A stretch of 42,369 bases of DNA from an uncultured Flavobacteriaceae bacterium (GTDB taxonomy: Bacteria > Bacteroidota > Bacteroidia > Flavobacteriales > Flavobacteriaceae). Position 1 is the stretch's first letter. Each line of letters opens with the position of its first letter. The notes under the pieces were generated by a model. That model was not told where the DNA came from and ran no database searches. It was given only the letters and a program-made list of their open reading frames with translations. Below, piece by piece: positions 1 through 7,817 of the stretch. A program made the position numbers and the translations under genes. Where the stretch lies: NCBI GenBank assembly GCA_913062575.1, contig CAJXVT010000022.1, forward strand, positions 1 to 42,369, in the 5' to 3' direction.

Positions 1-25
1 AAAGTAACTAGTAAGAAGAATTAAT

Positions 26-1204
26 ATGATGAAGAAAGTCTCAATCACCTTATGTTGCCTTTTTGTTTCGACTTTAATATATAGTCAAAAGCCTAGAGCA
101 AGAGATTTAGGAATTCCGTTTGTTGGAAAAACAGGGGAATTTAATGCCATTACAGATGTAAAAGGAGTAGAAGTAGGCTATAGCACCATTATTTCTGGAA
201 ACGGAAAAAACAGACTAGGAATTGGACCAATAAGAACTGGTGTTACGGCAATTTTTCCAAGAGGAAAAGCAAAAAAGTTTAGTCCGGTGTATGCTAATTG
301 GTATAGTTTAAATGGAAATGGAGAAATGACAGGAACCACTTGGATAACAGAATCGGGATTTTTAGAAACACCTATTATGATAACCAATACAAATAGTGTC
401 GGAACGGTTAGACAAGCTGTTTTAAGGTGGTTTGTAGACACCAATTGGTATCAAGGAGCAAACTGGTGGTATACTTATCCAGTAGTTGCAGAAACCTATG
501 ATGGGTTCCTAAATGATATTTACGGATTTCATGTAAAAGAGAAACATGTATTAGAAGCAATTAATGATACAAAATCTGGCGCTATTGCTGAAGGGAATGT
601 TGGTGGAGGAACCGGAATGATGTGTTTGGGGTTTAAGGGAGGAACAGGAACAGCATCTAGAATAGTACAATTTAAAGATGAAAGTTATACAGTTGGTGTA
701 TTAGTGCAATCTAATTTTGGAGGAAAGAAAAACTTAACAATTGCAGGCGTTCCTGTTGGAAAAGAATTGAAAAATGTTAAAAGTATAGAATTTAAAGGAC
801 CACCAACACCAAATAGAAAAGAAGGTGATGGATCTATTATTGTGGTTGTTGCAACAGATGCTCCATTATTGCCACATCAATTGAAAAGAATTGCACAGCG
901 AATTCCGTTAGGAATAGGAATTGTTGGAGGTAGAGGAAGCAATGGTTCTGGTGATATTTTTATTGCTTTTTCAACAGCAAATGAAAATGCATTCAATCGC
1001 AGTAAAACAACTATAGTAAAAACGTTTCCAAATGACCAAATAACACCTGTTTTTGAAGCAACGGTTCAAGCAGTAGAAGAAGCAATTATCAATGCAATGG
1101 TTGCAGCTGAAACGATGGAAGGAATCAATGGAAATAAATCCTATGCACTTCCACATGATTTATTAAAAGAAACCTTAAAAAAGTACAATCGACTGAATAA
1201 ATAA
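26..1204 (+). CDS. P1 family (DmpA/S58-type) aminopeptidase, secreted
   Basis: The 392-residue protein resembles DmpA/BapA-type N-terminal-nucleophile aminopeptidases. These self-cleave before a Ser or Thr and remove N-terminal residues, often D-amino acids or beta-amino acids. A signal peptide covers about residues 1-20 and ends in IYSQ, so the enzyme is probably periplasmic. The glycine-rich GNVGGGTGM stretch lies at about 190-198. The processing site EGDGS places the predicted nucleophile at Ser270, followed by the typical IIVVVATDAPL strand. GGRGSNGSGD near 307-316 also fits the family. Length matches the usual 350-400 residues. The start is MM; the second ATG at 29 is equally possible. 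The PhzF-like gene follows with no spacer, suggesting co-transcription. Family is clear; the substrate is unknown. Confidence 0.93.
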   Translation: MMKKVSITLCCLFVSTLIYSQKPRARDLGIPFVGKTGEFNAITDVKGVEVGYSTIISGNGKNRLGIGPIRTGVTAIFPRGKAKKFSPVYANWYSLNGNGEMTGTTWITESGFLETPIMITNTNSVGTVRQAVLRWFVDTNWYQGANWWYTYPVVAETYDGFLNDIYGFHVKEKHVLEAINDTKSGAIAEGNVGGGTGMMCLGFKGGTGTASRIVQFKDESYTVGVLVQSNFGGKKNLTIAGVPVGKELKNVKSIEFKGPPTPNRKEGDGSIIVVVATDAPLLPHQLKRIAQRIPLGIGIVGGRGSNGSGDIFIAFSTANENAFNRSKTTIVKTFPNDQITPVFEATVQAVEEAIINAMVAAETMEGINGNKSYALPHDLLKETLKKYNRLNK

Positions 1205-2125
1205 ATGAATTCAATACAATATTACTTAGTAGATGTTTTTACAAACACTAAATACGGAGGCAATCAATTGGCTGTTTTTGTAGATTATGAAAACAACGTT
1301 TCTGATACTGAAATGCTTGCAATTGCTAGAGAATTAGGCTTTTCTGAAATCACTTTTGTGAAAAAGAATAGTAATGATGAAAAGTTTGATGTCAGAATAT
1401 TTACTCCAGAATATGAAGTCCCTTTTGCAGGACATCCGTCTTTAGGAACTGCTTTTATCATTTCGAAATACTTGATTAAACATCCTAAGAAACAAATTAC
1501 GTTGGCATTAAACTATGCTGATATTCAGATTCAATTACACGATTTAGAATCGTTAGAAAATTGTCAGTTTAAAATGAAACAAGCAGAACCAATTTTTTAT
1601 AATACCTATAATCATAATAAAATTGCTAAAGCTTTAGATTTAGATGTTTCTCTATTTGACTCTACAAAAGTAATTGAAGAAGTAACAACAGGCTTGCCTT
1701 ATATCATTGTTCCTGTTGTAAGTATAGCAGCAATCGATTCTATTGTCTTAAAGGCGGATGTTTTTGAAAATTTCCTGTTAGAAAATCAACTACATAAAAC
1801 AAACAATCCATCAGGTTTATCTACTTCATTCTTTTTTGTTACTGAAGAAACGATTGCTAAAGAAAATGATTTCTATGGAAGAATGTTTTGTTTAGAACAG
1901 GGTGAAATCATGGAAGATGCTGCAACAGGAAGCGCTAATGGTTGTTTTTTAGCCTATCTATTAAAGCATCAATCAAAAAAGATAAAAGCTACTGTAGAAC
2001 AGGGCTTTAAAATGGGGCGGAAGTCTCATATTTATTTGAATGGAAATTTAGACAAAAATGGCTACGAAATTTTTGTAAGCGGACAAGTGGTTGAAGTTGG
2101 ATCTGGACAATGGAAAATTTCTTAA
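1205..2125 (+). CDS. PhzF family isomerase/epimerase-like protein
   Basis: The 306-residue cytoplasmic protein is a PhzF-fold enzyme, the superfamily that includes phenazine-biosynthesis isomerase PhzF and diaminopimelate epimerase-like folds. Visible family marks are the N-terminal VDVFTN and GGNQLAVF, the conserved Glu (E48 in LGFSEITFV), FAGHPSLGTAF at 74-84 and the C-terminal DAATGSANG near 238-246. Length is typical. The ATG follows the stop of the aminopeptidase gene immediately, so the two probably form an operon, possibly for processing modified amino acids or peptides (inference). No other phenazine genes are nearby, so phenazine synthesis should not be assumed. Its last 43 codons and the DNA beyond them recur 1280 bp downstream. 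Confidence 0.93.
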   Translation: MNSIQYYLVDVFTNTKYGGNQLAVFVDYENNVSDTEMLAIARELGFSEITFVKKNSNDEKFDVRIFTPEYEVPFAGHPSLGTAFIISKYLIKHPKKQITLALNYADIQIQLHDLESLENCQFKMKQAEPIFYNTYNHNKIAKALDLDVSLFDSTKVIEEVTTGLPYIIVPVVSIAAIDSIVLKADVFENFLLENQLHKTNNPSGLSTSFFFVTEETIAKENDFYGRMFCLEQGEIMEDAATGSANGCFLAYLLKHQSKKIKATVEQGFKMGRKSHIYLNGNLDKNGYEIFVSGQVVEVGSGQWKIS

Positions 2126-2149
2126 TAATTACATAAAATTTAATATTTT

Positions 2150-2190
2150 CTTAACATATTGGTTTCAGTTTTGGTACTGTAATTGTTATC
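2150..2190 (+). promoter_or_regulatory. Conserved upstream region of LRR gene 1, promoter candidate
   Basis: TTCTTAACAT, then TTTTGGTACT and TAATTGTT, are retained between this region and the matching positions upstream of LRR gene 2 (about 3430-3470), although flanking bases have diverged. A TTG about 18 nt before TAATTGTT loosely resembles the Bacteroidota -33/-7 pattern (TTG, TAnnTTTG), but the -7 match is imperfect. Part of the conservation may simply reflect recent duplication. Confidence 0.3.
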
Positions 2191-2246
2191 ATTCTCACGA
2201 TAAATAATATAACCAAAATACAAATAAGTACCAATTAATATTTACT

Positions 2247-3074
2247 ATGAATAAAAATGCTTTTTATGCTGTTTTAGCAATGGCTACTTTAACAATTACT
2301 TCGTGTGCCAAAGATAAACTGGAAGACGATATAACAATCGATTACGTACAAATTCCTGATGCAAATTTTGAAAAAGAATTGGTATTACAAGGACATGATT
2401 CTGACGGTATTGTGAATCAAAAAATACTAAGAACTGATGCAGAGGCAGTAGAAAAACTTTCTCTTTATGATTCTGGTATCAATAGTTTAATTGGTATTGA
2501 AGCCTTTATAAACCTTAAAAGACTCTATGCAGATGCAAACAATTTACAAACAATAGATGTAAGTAAGAATGTATTGTTAGATACGATAAGTTTAACTTCA
2601 AATGATCTAACAAGTATTAAAGGAATACCTGCTGCCAAAAACCTGAAATGGTTGAGTTTATCATGGAATTTATTTACAGAATTCACTTTAGAAAATACGA
2701 GTGTTAAAAATTTCCTTATGGATCATAATGAATTAACTTCTCTTGATGTTAGTTTAGCACCAAAGTTAGAAAGTGCTGTACTTAATTTAAATAAAATTAT
2801 TAGTTTAGATTTTAGCAATAGCCCATTGCTTAAGGTGTTAAATTTTTCTGCAAACAAGGTGAAAACAATAAATTTTGAAAACAATTTGAATTTGGAGTAT
2901 ATCTATTGTTCAAGTAATTTATTTACTGATTTTGATCTAAGTATGTTACCTAATCTTATTGATGTAAGAGTAGATAGAAACCCTACATTAACTTGTATTA
3001 AAGTAGCTGTTGGCCAAAATATTCCTACGCTAAAGCTTTCAAGCTATCAGCAAGCAAATACAGATTGTAACTAA
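2247..3074 (+). CDS. Leucine-rich repeat lipoprotein, copy 1
   Basis: The 275-residue protein has a lipoprotein signal ending TITSC (lipidation Cys20), then an acidic linker (KDKLEDD) and about eight leucine-rich repeats of roughly 20-22 residues (for example LKRLYADANNLQTIDVS). It ends with a two-cysteine cap, NPTLTCIKV to the terminal DCN. LRR lipoproteins of Bacteroidota are usually binding proteins in the outer membrane. Acidic residues soon after the lipidated Cys resemble surface-export signals of this phylum, so surface exposure is possible (inference). It is about 70-80% similar to the next gene and sits in the duplicated unit. The ligand is unknown. Confidence 0.9.
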   Translation: MNKNAFYAVLAMATLTITSCAKDKLEDDITIDYVQIPDANFEKELVLQGHDSDGIVNQKILRTDAEAVEKLSLYDSGINSLIGIEAFINLKRLYADANNLQTIDVSKNVLLDTISLTSNDLTSIKGIPAAKNLKWLSLSWNLFTEFTLENTSVKNFLMDHNELTSLDVSLAPKLESAVLNLNKIISLDFSNSPLLKVLNFSANKVKTINFENNLNLEYIYCSSNLFTDFDLSMLPNLIDVRVDRNPTLTCIKVAVGQNIPTLKLSSYQQANTDCN

Positions 3075-3526
3075 TAAATATATGTATCAAACTTTATTTA
3101 GAAGATAAATATTGATTCAAAAAATAACAAAAAAGAATACACTTTACTTACTCATGCGTGTAATTAAAAGGATGTGCCCTAACGAATGCTAATAGAAAAC
3201 AGGAAAAGATATAGCATGAGAAAAATTACAACATCATTACAACATCAATCTAATAAAACTCACGCAAGAGTAAGTAGAGCAAGGCTTTAAAATGGGACTG
3301 AAATCTCACATTTACTTGGATGAGAATTTAGATGAAAATGGCTCCGAAATCTATGTAAATGGTCAAGTTGTAGCAATTGGGTCTGGACAATGTGAAATTT
3401 CTTAATAATTACATAAATTTTAATATATTCTTAACATTTTGTCATCTGTTTTGGTACTTTAATTGTTGTTATACTCTCGATAAATTGCATTAAAAAAAAA
3501 CAAATAAGCAACTGCTTATATTTATT
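3075..3526 (+). other. Intergenic region with duplicated PhzF tail
   Basis: This 452-nt stretch between the first two LRR genes has three parts: about 200 nt of AT-rich sequence with no convincing gene, the 3' PhzF-gene remnant (3274-3405), and a copy of the spacer that precedes the first LRR gene. No RNA gene or mobile element was recognised. Confidence 0.8.
3274..3405 (+). pseudogene. PhzF-family gene 3'-end remnant (tandem duplication scar)
   Basis: Read in frame, this gives VEQGFKMGLKSHIYLDENLD, continuing through GQVVAIGSGQCEIS to a stop. It matches residues 264-306 of the intact PhzF-like protein upstream with scattered substitutions (for example GQW to GQC). The codon before it is TAA and no upstream part of the gene is present, so it cannot encode an enzyme. 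The reading frame has stayed open for 43 codons, suggesting the duplication is not very old or that there is some constraint. Confidence 0.88.
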
Positions 3527-4354
3527 ATGAAGAAGAATATATTTTATGCTGTTTTAGCAATGGCAACCCTAACAATTACATCGTGTACTAAAGAAAAACT
3601 AGTAGATGATACTATAATCGATTATGTAGAAATTCCAGATCCTAAATTCGAAACAGAACTAATTAACCTTGGTATTGATTCTGATGGAATTATCAATCAA
3701 AAAATCTTAAAATCTGATGCAGAAGCAGTAGAGAAACTATCTCTTTACAGCTCGGGGATAAATACACTAGCTGGTATTGAAGGGTTTGTGAACCTAAAAA
3801 GATTGGATGCCGCTGCTAACAATTTAATAACAGTAAATTTGAGTAAAAATGTGTTGTTAGATACTATTAATTTAGGTTTTAATGACTTGACCTCAGTTTC
3901 GGGTTTATCAAAAGCAAAAAACTTAGAATGGCTAAGTTTAAGTGGTAACCTTTTTACGGAGTTTACATTAGACAATCCAAATGTGAAAAACTTATTAATG
4001 AGTCACAACCTAATGGTTTCTTTTGATGCAAGTAAAGCCCCAAAATTAGAAAGCGCTTTGTTGACACTAAACAAAATAGAAAGCTTAGATTTTAGTGCAA
4101 ACCCTTTACTAAAAGTATTGGTGTTTTCAGCAAATAGGGTCAAAACAATTAACTTAGATGAAAATTTAAATTTGGAATATATCTATTGCTCAAATAATTT
4201 GTTAACCGATTTTGACTTAAGTATGTTGCCTAATCTTATTGATGTAAGGCTTGATAGAAATCCGACGTTAACTTGTATTAAAGTAGCAGCTGGTCAAAAC
4301 ATTCCTACCTTAAAATTATCTACCTATCAGCAAGCAAATGAGAATTGTAATTAA
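3527..4354 (+). CDS. Leucine-rich repeat lipoprotein, copy 2
   Basis: This 275-residue paralogue of the preceding gene has identical length and the same plan: signal ending TITSC (Cys20), acidic linker KEKLVDD, leucine-rich repeats from about 60 to 245, and the CIKV...NCN cysteine cap. The first 20 residues and the last 45 are most conserved, whereas repeat faces vary (for example YDSGINSLIG versus YSSGINTLAG). That is what one would expect if the concave surface binds different partners (inference). It carries its own copy of the upstream spacer and so probably has its own promoter. Confidence 0.9.
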   Translation: MKKNIFYAVLAMATLTITSCTKEKLVDDTIIDYVEIPDPKFETELINLGIDSDGIINQKILKSDAEAVEKLSLYSSGINTLAGIEGFVNLKRLDAAANNLITVNLSKNVLLDTINLGFNDLTSVSGLSKAKNLEWLSLSGNLFTEFTLDNPNVKNLLMSHNLMVSFDASKAPKLESALLTLNKIESLDFSANPLLKVLVFSANRVKTINLDENLNLEYIYCSNNLLTDFDLSMLPNLIDVRLDRNPTLTCIKVAAGQNIPTLKLSTYQQANENCN

Positions 4355-4447
4355 ATAGTTGAATTCATTTTCTGTAAGTATTTTATTTTTATGTTTTTTT
4401 TAAAAAAAGTATATCTTTATCAAAAAAAAAATACTTAAAAATCCAGC

Positions 4448-5344
4448 ATGAAAAAGAAACCCCTTTACCTAATGCTAGCATTGGCTAGTTTACTTGTTAT
4501 TTCTTGTACAAAAGATACCGTAATTGAAGAAGAAGGCGAAAACTTGTATGAAACGATTGCAATTCCTGATGAAGAATTTGAAAAAGCATTAATTGAACTT
4601 GGTATTGATACTGATGGATTAGTGAACCATAAAATGACCAAGTCAAAAGCTGAAGCTGTAGAAGAACTATCTATTTATAATAAAAGTATATATAGCTTAG
4701 TAGGTATTGAAGCATTTATCAATCTAAAAGAATTAAATATTCATAACACAATATTGGCAACCATAGATTTAAGCAAAAATTTAAAACTCGAATCAGTTGG
4801 TCTTGCTGAAAATAATTTAAGTTCAATAAAAGGACTGGAAAATGCATTAAATTTAGAAGAAATTTCGCTCAGTAATAATGTATTGAAAGAGTTAACTCTT
4901 AATAGTTCAAGTTTAAAAAAAATATTTTTGAAGAATAATTTATTAAATACTGTTACTTTAAATATTCCAGGACTTAGGATATTGTCTTTAACTGATAATA
5001 ATTTGTCTTCGTTTGATGCTAGTACATTAGTGAATTTAAAAGAGCTCGATTTAGTTAGGAATAAACTGGAGGCAATAGATGTATCTAATAATTTAATCTT
5101 AAAATTCCTTTCTATTTCTGAAAATTCGATCGCTAATTTAACCTTAGGAAAAAACGATAGTTTGGTGTATATTTCTAGTTTTAGTAACAACTTATCTTCT
5201 TTAGATTTGAGTAATTTAATAAGTTTAGATCATTTCTATTTAAGGGGAAATCCAAACCTAACATGTATTAAGGCTGGTGTAAATCAAGTGTTTACAACGC
5301 AATCTTTATCTAGCTATCAAGAACTTAAAGTGGATTGTAATTAA
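4448..5344 (+). CDS. Leucine-rich repeat lipoprotein, divergent third copy
   Basis: This 298-residue protein has a lipoprotein signal ending LVISC (Cys20), an acidic linker with EEEGE, and LRRs from about 75 to 270, ending NPNLTCIKAG to VDCN. It is one repeat longer than the other two and clearly more diverged. It lacks a PhzF-tail relic upstream, so it predates or is independent of the 1280-bp duplication. Its stop codon overlaps that of the convergent LytTR regulator (shared bases 5341-5344), leaving no room for a terminator between them. The function beyond probable protein or peptide binding at the cell surface is unknown. Confidence 0.9.
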   Translation: MKKKPLYLMLALASLLVISCTKDTVIEEEGENLYETIAIPDEEFEKALIELGIDTDGLVNHKMTKSKAEAVEELSIYNKSIYSLVGIEAFINLKELNIHNTILATIDLSKNLKLESVGLAENNLSSIKGLENALNLEEISLSNNVLKELTLNSSSLKKIFLKNNLLNTVTLNIPGLRILSLTDNNLSSFDASTLVNLKELDLVRNKLEAIDVSNNLILKFLSISENSIANLTLGKNDSLVYISSFSNNLSSLDLSNLISLDHFYLRGNPNLTCIKAGVNQVFTTQSLSSYQELKVDCN

Positions 5345-6030
5345 GAAGCTGAATTCATTTTTTTATACTGCTCTCTGCTAAGTGGTAGGTCCAAATCGTA
5401 CTGTAATTGTAGAGAATATTTTCCTCCTCCATGTTTTACAATCTTTAGTATTTGATTTGTGTCTACAACATAAGATCTGTGCACTCTACTAAATTGATCT
5501 GGTAATAATTGCAAGAGTTTCTCTAGATTTTTATCATGTAAAAAGCACTGTAAATCTTTGGTGTAAATCTCAGAGTAATTTCCACAAGCTTTGATGTACA
5601 CTATGTTTTCTATCGGGATTAATTGAATTGTCCCTTTTGTTTTTACCGCCAATTGTTTTAGTTGTTCTCTATATGAAGCTGTGTTATTTAGTAAGCGATC
5701 AATAGCTACTTTAAAACGAGTTTCTAAAATAGGTTTGCTAATGAAATCAAAAACACCATAATCAAATGCAATAGCCGCTTGATCTTTATTTGCACTAATA
5801 ATAATGGTTTGAAAAGAGCTTGCAGCTGCAGTTTGTAATAATTCAAAACCATCTTTTCCATTGAGGTTTAAATCTAAAAACAACAAGTCAAAAGCTTTTT
5901 CTTGAATATGTAATTTTGCATCTTCCAAGGTATGAGAAATGGTGATTTTAGCTCCAGTTACATACGTTGTTGTTAAATCTGCAATGCGTTCTGCAATTAA
6001 TGTAATGTCTTCTACAATTAAGATATTCAT
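5341..6030 (-). CDS. LytTR-family response regulator, trio A
   Basis: The 229-residue protein has an N-terminal receiver domain (about 1-115) with acidic residues E7 D8, phospho-acceptor Asp53 in LFLDLNLNGKDG and Lys at 108 in the ISKP motif. A C-terminal LytTR DNA-binding domain follows (about 130-229), with IENIVYIKACGNYSEIY and FSRVHRSYVVD. LytTR regulators usually bind imperfect direct repeats upstream of target genes. The start codon overlaps the kinase stop as ATGA, so the pair is translationally coupled. It is the last gene of a barrel-kinase-regulator operon. Its targets are unknown; the barrel operon itself and the adjacent LRR lipoproteins are natural candidates (inference). Confidence 0.95.
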   Translation of the reverse strand: MNILIVEDITLIAERIADLTTTYVTGAKITISHTLEDAKLHIQEKAFDLLFLDLNLNGKDGFELLQTAAASSFQTIIISANKDQAAIAFDYGVFDFISKPILETRFKVAIDRLLNNTASYREQLKQLAVKTKGTIQLIPIENIVYIKACGNYSEIYTKDLQCFLHDKNLEKLLQLLPDQFSRVHRSYVVDTNQILKIVKHGGGKYSLQLQYDLDLPLSREQYKKMNSAS

Positions 6031-7805
6031 ACGTTTGTTTGTAATTGAATGATAGCTTCCCAGCCATTGTCAACAGCTTTTGATGTCAAACTCCATTTCT
6101 TAGGATAGCATTCTTCTAAACGAGCTTCTATGTATTTTATTCCACTACCAGTAGTAGTTTTTTTAGGAGTAGTTTGCTTTTTGCTATCATTAAATATGCG
6201 ATATTGAATTCCGGTTGCTGTCCTTGTTTTTGTCAATTCAAAATGGGCATTCTCATTTCCAGAATAACCATGTGTAATTCCGTTTTCTACCAAAGTATGA
6301 AGTACTGCTGGCGGAATGGTTTCATCTCCACTAACTCCGTTAACTGTCAATTGATAAGAAGCTTTTTGTTGAATACTCATTATTTGTAAATGTGTTTTAC
6401 ACATGTTTATCTCATCTTCAATGGGTACTAATTTCTTCTTGGTCATGATGGTTAATAAATGAAACTCTTCAGACAAAGCTTCAATCATTTTACTAGCATT
6501 CTCGGTATCTGTTATAACCAATTGCTGTAAAGACATTAGGGAGTTCATTAAAAAATGTGGCTGAATATGCTTTTGTAAAAATTGATATTCCAATTGTTCT
6601 AACTGTAATTTTGCAGCATTTAATTTTTGCGCTTCTAAAAAGATTCCTTTTGCAGACGTATAAATCATCATCACTGCAAACAGCACCATTCCTAAAAGGT
6701 CAATCTTAAAAACGATGGAAGTAATGATGTAGTTTAGATATACAAAATCAAAACCTTCAATTAAATCATAATCGTCTAAAAAGGTGAAAAAGAAAATCAA
6801 GAATAACGAAAAACGAATCAAGTTTTTAGTGGCAATATCATTTTTTGAAGACAAACAACTAAACACAAAAGGGATTAAGCTTAAAGAAATTGCCATTGGC
6901 AGCGAAAAGAGATCACCAAATAGGGCAATCAAAACAAAAACAACAATTGCTAAAATGAATTTCTTACGTGCCAATCCAAATTCAAAATAGACTATACAAA
7001 GCAAGGTAAAAGAGCTAATATACTCTAAGACCGCTTTCAGCGTCTTGCTATGAATAAAAGAAATGCTTTCGGTCAGCCCATTCCAATACAAGGTTTCATA
7101 CATGCTTAAAATAAAATTCATTAAAAACAAGAACGCCAATAACAGAAAAGTTTTTTTTCTATTAAGAGAAAAATACAAGGCAATATTTATGAATATAGCA
7201 AATAGAAAAATTCCCGAAAATAGTAAAGAAGCAGTATGAATTGTTCTTGCATGGTGTGTGAAACCAGTTAATGAACCAATTGCTAGGTCTCTAAAAATAG
7301 CACCGTCTTTGTTTTTATAGTTAGAAAAACGGACTTTCAATTCATTAATACCAACAACTAATATATTTCTAGAAATGTGCTTCCTAATCAAATTTAGCCC
7401 ATTTTTCTCAGTATTTATAGAATTTCCAATACGTCCGTTATTTAATAACAAGTGCCCGTTAAAATACACTTCTGCAGCATTGACATTGCTTCGTAATTGA
7501 AGCCAAATATCTTCTGCTTTTAGAATGGAATCTTTTAATTCAAATTGATAGGTAAGTGTCCAAAGATTTTGTTCGGTACTGGCAGCAGCATGAATGTCTA
7601 TAATATTTAAATTTCGCCCAACCAATTGTTGGTCTATTCCTTTATAAAGTGTGCCCGATTTTAAGGTCCCAAAATCTATTTCAGTACCCGAATACTCTAT
7701 TGTCTTCTGCTGTGCATTACTAAATAACACACAGCAGATAAGAGCGGTTAAAAACAAGGTTCTTTTCAATTCTTTTTGTTTTAGTTGGATTAGATTTTTT
7801 AACAA
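6027..7805 (-). CDS. LytS-type histidine kinase with 7TM sensor module, trio A
   Basis: The 592-residue kinase begins with a signal peptide (about 1-31, ending SNAQ). A periplasmic beta-sandwich-like region follows (about 35-180), whose AEVYFNGHLLLNNG resembles sugar-binding jelly-roll domains. About seven membrane helices cover 190-390, as in 7TMR-DISM receptors. A short coiled coil leads into the His_kinase domain, with phospho-acceptor His417 in KHIQPHFLMNSL. The HATPase region has LVENGITHG and TGSGIKYIEARL; LVENA is the more common form of the N-box, so the Gly is a small deviation. The barrel gene ends 12 bp upstream and the regulator overlaps by 4 bp. The ligand is unknown; the periplasmic fold suggests a soluble compound or partner-protein contact (inference). 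Confidence 0.93.
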   Translation of the reverse strand: MLKNLIQLKQKELKRTLFLTALICCVLFSNAQQKTIEYSGTEIDFGTLKSGTLYKGIDQQLVGRNLNIIDIHAAASTEQNLWTLTYQFELKDSILKAEDIWLQLRSNVNAAEVYFNGHLLLNNGRIGNSINTEKNGLNLIRKHISRNILVVGINELKVRFSNYKNKDGAIFRDLAIGSLTGFTHHARTIHTASLLFSGIFLFAIFINIALYFSLNRKKTFLLLAFLFLMNFILSMYETLYWNGLTESISFIHSKTLKAVLEYISSFTLLCIVYFEFGLARKKFILAIVVFVLIALFGDLFSLPMAISLSLIPFVFSCLSSKNDIATKNLIRFSLFLIFFFTFLDDYDLIEGFDFVYLNYIITSIVFKIDLLGMVLFAVMMIYTSAKGIFLEAQKLNAAKLQLEQLEYQFLQKHIQPHFLMNSLMSLQQLVITDTENASKMIEALSEEFHLLTIMTKKKLVPIEDEINMCKTHLQIMSIQQKASYQLTVNGVSGDETIPPAVLHTLVENGITHGYSGNENAHFELTKTRTATGIQYRIFNDSKKQTTPKKTTTGSGIKYIEARLEECYPKKWSLTSKAVDNGWEAIIQLQTNV

Positions 7806-7817
7806 AGCTACAAAATT

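Larger units (their letters stand above)
1994..4354 (+). repeat. Tandem direct duplication, 1280-bp unit
   Basis: Three landmarks recur at exactly 1280 bp: the PhzF stop codon (2123-2125 and 3403-3405), the following TTCTTAATAATTACATAAA block, and the start codons of the two 828-bp LRR genes (2247 and 3527). Copy 1 runs from about 1994 to 3074 and copy 2 from about 3274 to 4354. Similarity fades in the spacer 3075-3273 and downstream of 4354. The constant offset means no net insertion or deletion since duplication despite many substitutions. No transposase or terminal repeats are visible, so unequal recombination or replication slippage is the likely mechanism (inference). Confidence 0.9.

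Noticed and set aside
1205..2125. Phenazine biosynthesis locus
   Set aside because: Only the PhzF-like fold is present; no other phenazine genes lie nearby and the superfamily is broad.
3075..3526. Possible insertion sequence between LRR genes
   Set aside because: The repeats here are explained by the 1280-bp tandem duplication; no transposase or terminal inverted repeats are present.
4741..5190. 149-codon minus-strand frame inside the third LRR gene
   Set aside because: Repetitive Ser/Phe/Leu composition mirrors the leucine-rich repeats of the sense strand; it is a shadow, not a gene.
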